Assembly (NCBI RefSeq): GCF_009498525.1
Contig: NZ_QSNT01000001.1
Span: 859,032 to 923,031 of the forward strand
Direction of reading: 5' to 3'
Length of the DNA stretch: 64,000 bases
Origin: Rhizobium sp. ICMP 5592
Lineage (GTDB): Bacteria; Pseudomonadota; Alphaproteobacteria; Rhizobiales; Rhizobiaceae
Shown: positions 60,836-64,000 of the stretch, in pieces
How positions within the stretch are numbered: position 1 is the stretch's first letter
How the letters are laid out: every line of letters starts with the position of its first letter
Notes under the pieces: model-generated
What the model was told of the DNA's origin: nothing
Seen by the model: only the letters and a program-made list of their open reading frames with translations
Databases searched by the model: none
Program-made: the position numbers and the translations under genes

Positions 60836-61932
60836 CGATCGGTTGCCTCCGGACTATCCAGCGCCAGGCGCTTGCCCTCGGCATCGAAGACAAACATCGC
60901 CGCGTCGGCAAAATCCAATCCGACCGGCTTGCCGATGAGATGCTGTGCAGGTGCTGTCGCAAGCCGGATCACCCAGATGACGTCATCCGCGATGCGGCAA
61001 TAGCCGAAATGCTCGTGCCCCAGATCCTCGACACGCTCCAGCGTGCCGACGATGCGGCCCTCGAGCGCGTCGACGAGGCGCAGGGCTTCCGGCCGGATAC
61101 CGATCGCGGCGACGGGCTCGGCCGATACCTCTATCGCTGCGCCGATGGAAAGGCCACCGGGGCCTTCGATCCGGTCGGCACCCGCCGCCTGACGCATCGC
61201 GACGGGCAGGAAGTTCATGCGCGGACTGCCGATAAACCCCGCCACGAAACGATTGTCCGGCGCGTGATAGAGTTCTTGCGGCGTTCCGATCTGCTCGATG
61301 CGGCCATGGTTGAGAACGACGATCCTGTCCGCGAGTGTCATGGCCTCGGATTGATCATGCGTCACATAGATCATCGTCGTCTTGAGATCGTCGTGGAGCT
61401 TGGCGATCTCCATACGCATTTCCATCCGCAAGTCGGAATCGAGGTTGGAAAGCGGCTCGTCGAAAAGGAATATCTCTGGCTGGCGCACCAGCGCCCGGCC
61501 GATCGCCACGCGCTGGCGCTGGCCGCCGGACAATTCCCGTGGCCGGCGCTCGAGCAGATGATCGACCTTCAGCATGCGGGCGACCGACGCCACCTTCTGC
61601 CGGACCGCATCGCGCCCCATGCCCAGGGTTTCCAGGGCAAAGCCTATGTTGCGCGCGACGCTCATATGCGGATAGAGCGCGTAGGACTGAAAGACGAAGG
61701 CGACGCCGCGCTTGGAGGCGGGCACATCGGTGACGTCGTCGCCCCCGATACTGACCACACCCTTCGATGCGGAGATGAGCCCGGCGACGATGCGCAGAAG
61801 CGTCGACTTGCCGCAGCCGGAAGGACCCACGAAGACGACGAATTCGCCGTCGTTGATCTGGAGGTTGACGTCTTGAATGACGCTATGCGTACCAAAGCTC
61901 TTCGAAACGGATTCAAGCGAAACCGATGCCAT
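60832..61932 (-). CDS. Carbohydrate ABC transporter ATPase, UgpC/MalK-like
   Basis: 366 aa. ATPase motifs: Walker A GPSGCGKST, Q-loop FVFQSYALYPHMSV, signature [17 protein letters not shown], Walker B IFLFDEPLSNLD and H-loop YVTHDQSEAMTLAD. The C-terminal ~125 residues form the TOBE/MalK regulatory domain (RPEALRLVDALEG). ATG at 61932 (MASVSLES) is chosen over 61956 as the conserved N-terminus. It follows the binding-protein gene after a strong stem-loop. Confidence 0.94.
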   Translation of the reverse strand: MASVSLESVSKSFGTHSVIQDVNLQINDGEFVVFVGPSGCGKSTLLRIVAGLISASKGVVSIGGDDVTDVPASKRGVAFVFQSYALYPHMSVARNIGFALETLGMGRDAVRQKVASVARMLKVDHLLERRPRELSGGQRQRVAIGRALVRQPEIFLFDEPLSNLDSDLRMEMRMEIAKLHDDLKTTMIYVTHDQSEAMTLADRIVVLNHGRIEQIGTPQELYHAPDNRFVAGFIGSPRMNFLPVAMRQAAGADRIEGPGGLSIGAAIEVSAEPVAAIGIRPEALRLVDALEGRIVGTLERVEDLGHEHFGYCRIADDVIWVIRLATAPAQHLIGKPVGLDFADAAMFVFDAEGKRLALDSPEATDR

Positions 61933-62002
61933 TTTACACCCGGGCCTTATGATCATGGAAGGCTCGCCACCTCTTAGTGGCGGCGAGACAGCGGCGCGTT
62001 TG

Positions 62003-62032
62003 GCCGGCGGGAAGACAGATCTTCCCGCCGGC
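62003..62032 (-). other. Strong stem-loop between binding-protein and ATPase genes
   Basis: GCCGGCGGGAAGA (62003-62015) and TCTTCCCGCCGGC (62020-62032) form a perfect 13-bp stem with a 4-nt loop, 13 bases past the binding-protein stop on the - strand. No U-run follows on that strand. A second imperfect hairpin (CTCGCCACC/GGCGGCGAG) lies next to it at about 61962-61987. It is a likely 3' stabiliser for the binding-protein mRNA. Confidence 0.65.
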
Positions 62033-62045
62033 GCTCAAGCTGGGG

Positions 62046-63302
62046 TCAGCGGCTTTCCTTGAGTTTTTCGAGCCGGCCTGCAAGCGACGTCAGGCCCGAT
62101 TTGACGTCAGCACCGCCGGACAACATGTCGTGGACCGTACGATAGAAGGCCTGCGACACCCTGTTGTAGCTCGTGCCGGTATAGCCGGACGGACGCACGG
62201 CGCTGTCGGCGAAGGCCTGCTGGTTATCCTTGAGGAAGGGGATCTTGGCCAAGATCTCGGGGTCGCTATAGAGCGCCGGGATGGACGGATTGACCGCATC
62301 CTTAAGCGCCCGCACTTTCTGCATGTCCGGGCCGGTGATGAAGTTGACGAAGTCGGCGGCGACCTTCGGCTTGGCGGAGTATTTCGATACGCCGTAATAC
62401 ATCGGGCCGAGGCAACCGCTGGACTTCTGGCCTTCCTTGCCGACCGGCAACGGCATGACGCCGACCTTGTCGATGATGGCGCTTCCCGCCTGGTGCGACG
62501 TGCCCCAGACATAGGGCCAGTTGCGGTGGAAGACCGCATTGCCGGATTCGAAGATCGCTCGCGATGCTTCCTCGTCATAATTCAGCACGCCATCCGGGCT
62601 GATCGAGCCTATCCAGGCCTTGGCCTTGCCGATTGCTTCGGCGGCCTGGGGATTGTCGATCGTCACCTTGCCATCGTCGGAAATGATCGTGCCGCCGCCA
62701 TTCGAGGCGATCAGCTCGATGGCATCGCAGGTCAGCCCTTCATAGCTCTTTGCCTGCCAGGCATAGCCCCACATGTCGGGATGGCCGGCAGCGCGCTCCT
62801 TGTCCTGGATTTCCTTGGCGGTGGCCGCCAGTTCATCCCAGGTCTTGGGCGGCTGCTTGCCATATTTCTCCAGAAGATCCTTGCGATAGAACATCAGCCC
62901 GACATCCATATAGGCGGGCATGGCGACGAGATTGCCGCCCAGCTTCGCGGCGTTGAGCGTCGAGGCGAAATGCTTGTCCTGGTCGGCCTGCGGGATCAGC
63001 GTCTTCAGGTCGAGCAGGTTGCTCTTGAACATGCCGAGCCAGATGACGTCGAGAAACAGGACGTCGACATCGGTCGATTTCGCCGCAAGCAGCTGCTGAT
63101 AGAGCGGAATCGCATCGTCCAGCAGCGCGGGCATCTTGTTGATCTTCGCCTCGTTGCCTGTCTTCTCCTTCCAGGCATTGGCGACGTTGGTGCACAATTC
63201 GAATTCCGTCGGTGCGCAGAAGACGGAGATCGTCTCGGCATGGGCCGAGACCGTCCAGAGGCCTGCGCAGAGCGAGAGGGCAGCAAGGCTTTTCTTAAAC
63301 AT
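62046..63302 (-). CDS. Extracellular solute-binding protein, carbohydrate ABC transporter (family 1)
   Basis: 418 aa. Signal peptide (FKKSLAALSLCAGLWTVSAH, cleavage near AHAETI) leads into the family 1 fold: NVANAWKEKTGNEAKINKMP, VDVLFLDVIWLGMFKSNLLD and AKLGGNLVAMPAYMDVGLMF. The C-terminal half has GLTCDAIELIASNGGGTIIS and FVNFITGPDMQKVR. Such proteins bind sugars, sugar alcohols or trehalose-like compounds. First gene of the operon, under the GntR operator; the ligand is not determined. Confidence 0.92.
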   Translation of the reverse strand: MFKKSLAALSLCAGLWTVSAHAETISVFCAPTEFELCTNVANAWKEKTGNEAKINKMPALLDDAIPLYQQLLAAKSTDVDVLFLDVIWLGMFKSNLLDLKTLIPQADQDKHFASTLNAAKLGGNLVAMPAYMDVGLMFYRKDLLEKYGKQPPKTWDELAATAKEIQDKERAAGHPDMWGYAWQAKSYEGLTCDAIELIASNGGGTIISDDGKVTIDNPQAAEAIGKAKAWIGSISPDGVLNYDEEASRAIFESGNAVFHRNWPYVWGTSHQAGSAIIDKVGVMPLPVGKEGQKSSGCLGPMYYGVSKYSAKPKVAADFVNFITGPDMQKVRALKDAVNPSIPALYSDPEILAKIPFLKDNQQAFADSAVRPSGYTGTSYNRVSQAFYRTVHDMLSGGADVKSGLTSLAGRLEKLKESR

Positions 63303-63367
63303 GAACTGTTCCCTTGATTGTGATAGTGCTTCGGCATCGTGCGGAACTCTACGGCTCCTTGACGTTA

Positions 63368-63396
63368 ATAGGACTGGTTATGACCAGTCATGTCAA
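63368..63396 (-). promoter_or_regulatory. Promoter of the sugar ABC operon with a GntR operator in its spacer
   Basis: On the - strand a perfect -35 TTGACA (63396-63391) is followed after 17 bases by TCCTAT (63373-63368). Inside the spacer lies GACTGGT-TATG-ACCAGTC (63372-63389), a perfect 7-bp-arm palindrome of the ACTGGT-N4-ACCAGT type known for DasR/NagR-like HutC regulators. Binding there would exclude RNA polymerase. Confidence 0.72.
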
Positions 63397-63509
63397 TATG
63401 GACTTTCAAGAGATTTGCGTCAAAGATGGCAAAGGCCTGAATGAGGTCGCGAGGGAAACGGCATTTGAATACGCGCCAGAGCAAGGGAACGTTGATTGAA
63501 ACACAAGAC

Positions 63510-64000
63510 ATGGTTGATCGAGGCGATCCGCGCCCGCTGCACAAGCAAGTGTACGAAGCCCTGCTGGCGTCCATCCGCGACGGCAAGCTTCCTTTGCGCG
63601 GCAAGCTGCCGTCCGAGCGCGAACTCGTCGATCTCTACAATGTCAGCCGCATCACGGTCCGTCATGCGATCCGCGAGTTGATCCAGCAGGGCGTGGTGCA
63701 AAGCCAGCCGGGCAAGGGGCTCTATGTCACCGAGCACGGCGGCGGCTTCGAGCTGCAGGTTCTGAAAAGTTTTACCAGCACCGCCCTGGCCAACGGCCGC
63801 AATCCCGGCCATCGCCTGATCGAAGCCAGCATCGTTCGCGCGCCACTCGACATAAGCCGTCCGCTGTTCCTCGCGCCTGGTGCGGAGGTGGTCGTGCTGA
63901 CCAGATTGCGTCTGATCGACAATATACCGGCGGTCATCCAGACCGACTGGATTCCCGCCGGCCGCGTCGCCGGCCTTCTGGATCTCGATTGGGGTGTTGC
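63510..64000 (+). CDS. GntR-family regulator, HutC/DasR-like (cut by window edge)
   Basis: The frame runs to the right edge. The N-terminal winged helix is LHKQVYEALLASIRDGKLPL, LPSERELVDLYNVSRITVRH and LIQQGVVQSQPGKGLYVTE, the classical HutC-subfamily form. The start of a UTRA-type effector domain follows (RLRLIDNIPAVIQTDWIPAG). The ATG at 63510 is used; an in-frame TTG at 63492 with AAGGGAA upstream is a real alternative. It is divergent from the sugar ABC operon and probably represses it; the C-terminal ~80 residues are missing. Confidence 0.9.
   Translation, partial: MVDRGDPRPLHKQVYEALLASIRDGKLPLRGKLPSERELVDLYNVSRITVRHAIRELIQQGVVQSQPGKGLYVTEHGGGFELQVLKSFTSTALANGRNPGHRLIEASIVRAPLDISRPLFLAPGAEVVVLTRLRLIDNIPAVIQTDWIPAGRVAGLLDLDWGV

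Noticed and set aside
1..64000. tRNA, rRNA, CRISPR arrays, phage or conjugation genes
   Set aside because: None was recognised on either strand.

Overview
The window looks like a piece of an alphaproteobacterial genome of the Rhizobiaceae type (Rhizobium/Agrobacterium-like). It has high GC, a ttu tartrate operon of the kind known from Agrobacterium, a RhtX/FptX-type siderophore permease, and Avi_7169/7170-type carboxymuconolactone-decarboxylase proteins first named from Agrobacterium vitis. There are no rRNA, tRNA, ribosomal-protein or replication genes. Almost everything is uptake, catabolism and local regulation, as expected of a chromid, large plasmid or accessory chromosomal region. No transposase, integrase or CRISPR array was seen.

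Layout, left to right. (1) 1-8001: a sulfonate/sulfur-type block. An acyl-CoA-dehydrogenase-like gene (cut by the edge) and an SsuD-like flavin monooxygenase diverge from a NitT/TauT-type ABC importer. The importer has a near-perfect sigma-54 promoter, with two matched dyads about 165-195 bp upstream, and is followed by a DctB/DctD-type two-component pair whose regulator carries the sigma-54 contact motif. (2) 8028-12594: a LacI repressor diverges, across a perfect operator, from an MFS transporter, a D-2-hydroxyacid dehydrogenase and a DapA-family aldolase/dehydratase. (3) 12681-15137: an SDR epimerase-like gene, an AraC regulator and a GNAT gene. (4) 15268-19992: a tartrate operon (TtuB, TtuC and TtuD homologues) with a divergent LysR (TtuA-like). 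(5) 20225-26653: an iron-uptake unit made of FecI sigma factor, FecR, TonB-dependent receptor, MFS siderophore permease and DUF2218-siderophore-reductase, with a candidate RirA-type box and two copies of a promoter-like element. A DUF3422 gene follows.

(6) 28333-50749 is the most unusual part: 22 kb of genes all on the + strand. It holds an M20 amidohydrolase, four oligopeptide-type binding proteins plus the remnant of a fifth, two complete peptide-type ABC transporters, four luciferase-like (LLM) flavin monooxygenases, two CMD/AhpD-fold proteins and a GNAT acetyltransferase. GNAT + LLM monooxygenase + M20 deacylase + ABC importer is the gene set that Bacillus subtilis uses (ytmI and yxe operons) to salvage S-substituted cysteines through N-acetylation, oxidation and deacetylation. 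The best reading here is an expanded organosulfur (thioether/S-alkyl-cysteine) scavenging island that uses peptide-type importers.

(7) 50780-55367 (- strand): a compact archaic (Csu-type) chaperone-usher pilus operon. (8) 55863-64000: a GcvT-fused dimethylglycine/sarcosine-dehydrogenase-like flavoenzyme ending in a strong terminator, then a convergent sugar-type ABC operon (binding protein, ATPase, two permeases, GNAT). A divergent HutC/DasR-like GntR gene controls it, and the operator lies inside the promoter spacer.

A recurring theme is strong stem-loops without U-tracts just after binding-protein genes inside ABC operons (33006, 44348, 62003) and one between a permease and an ATPase gene (3806), which probably set unequal expression within operons.
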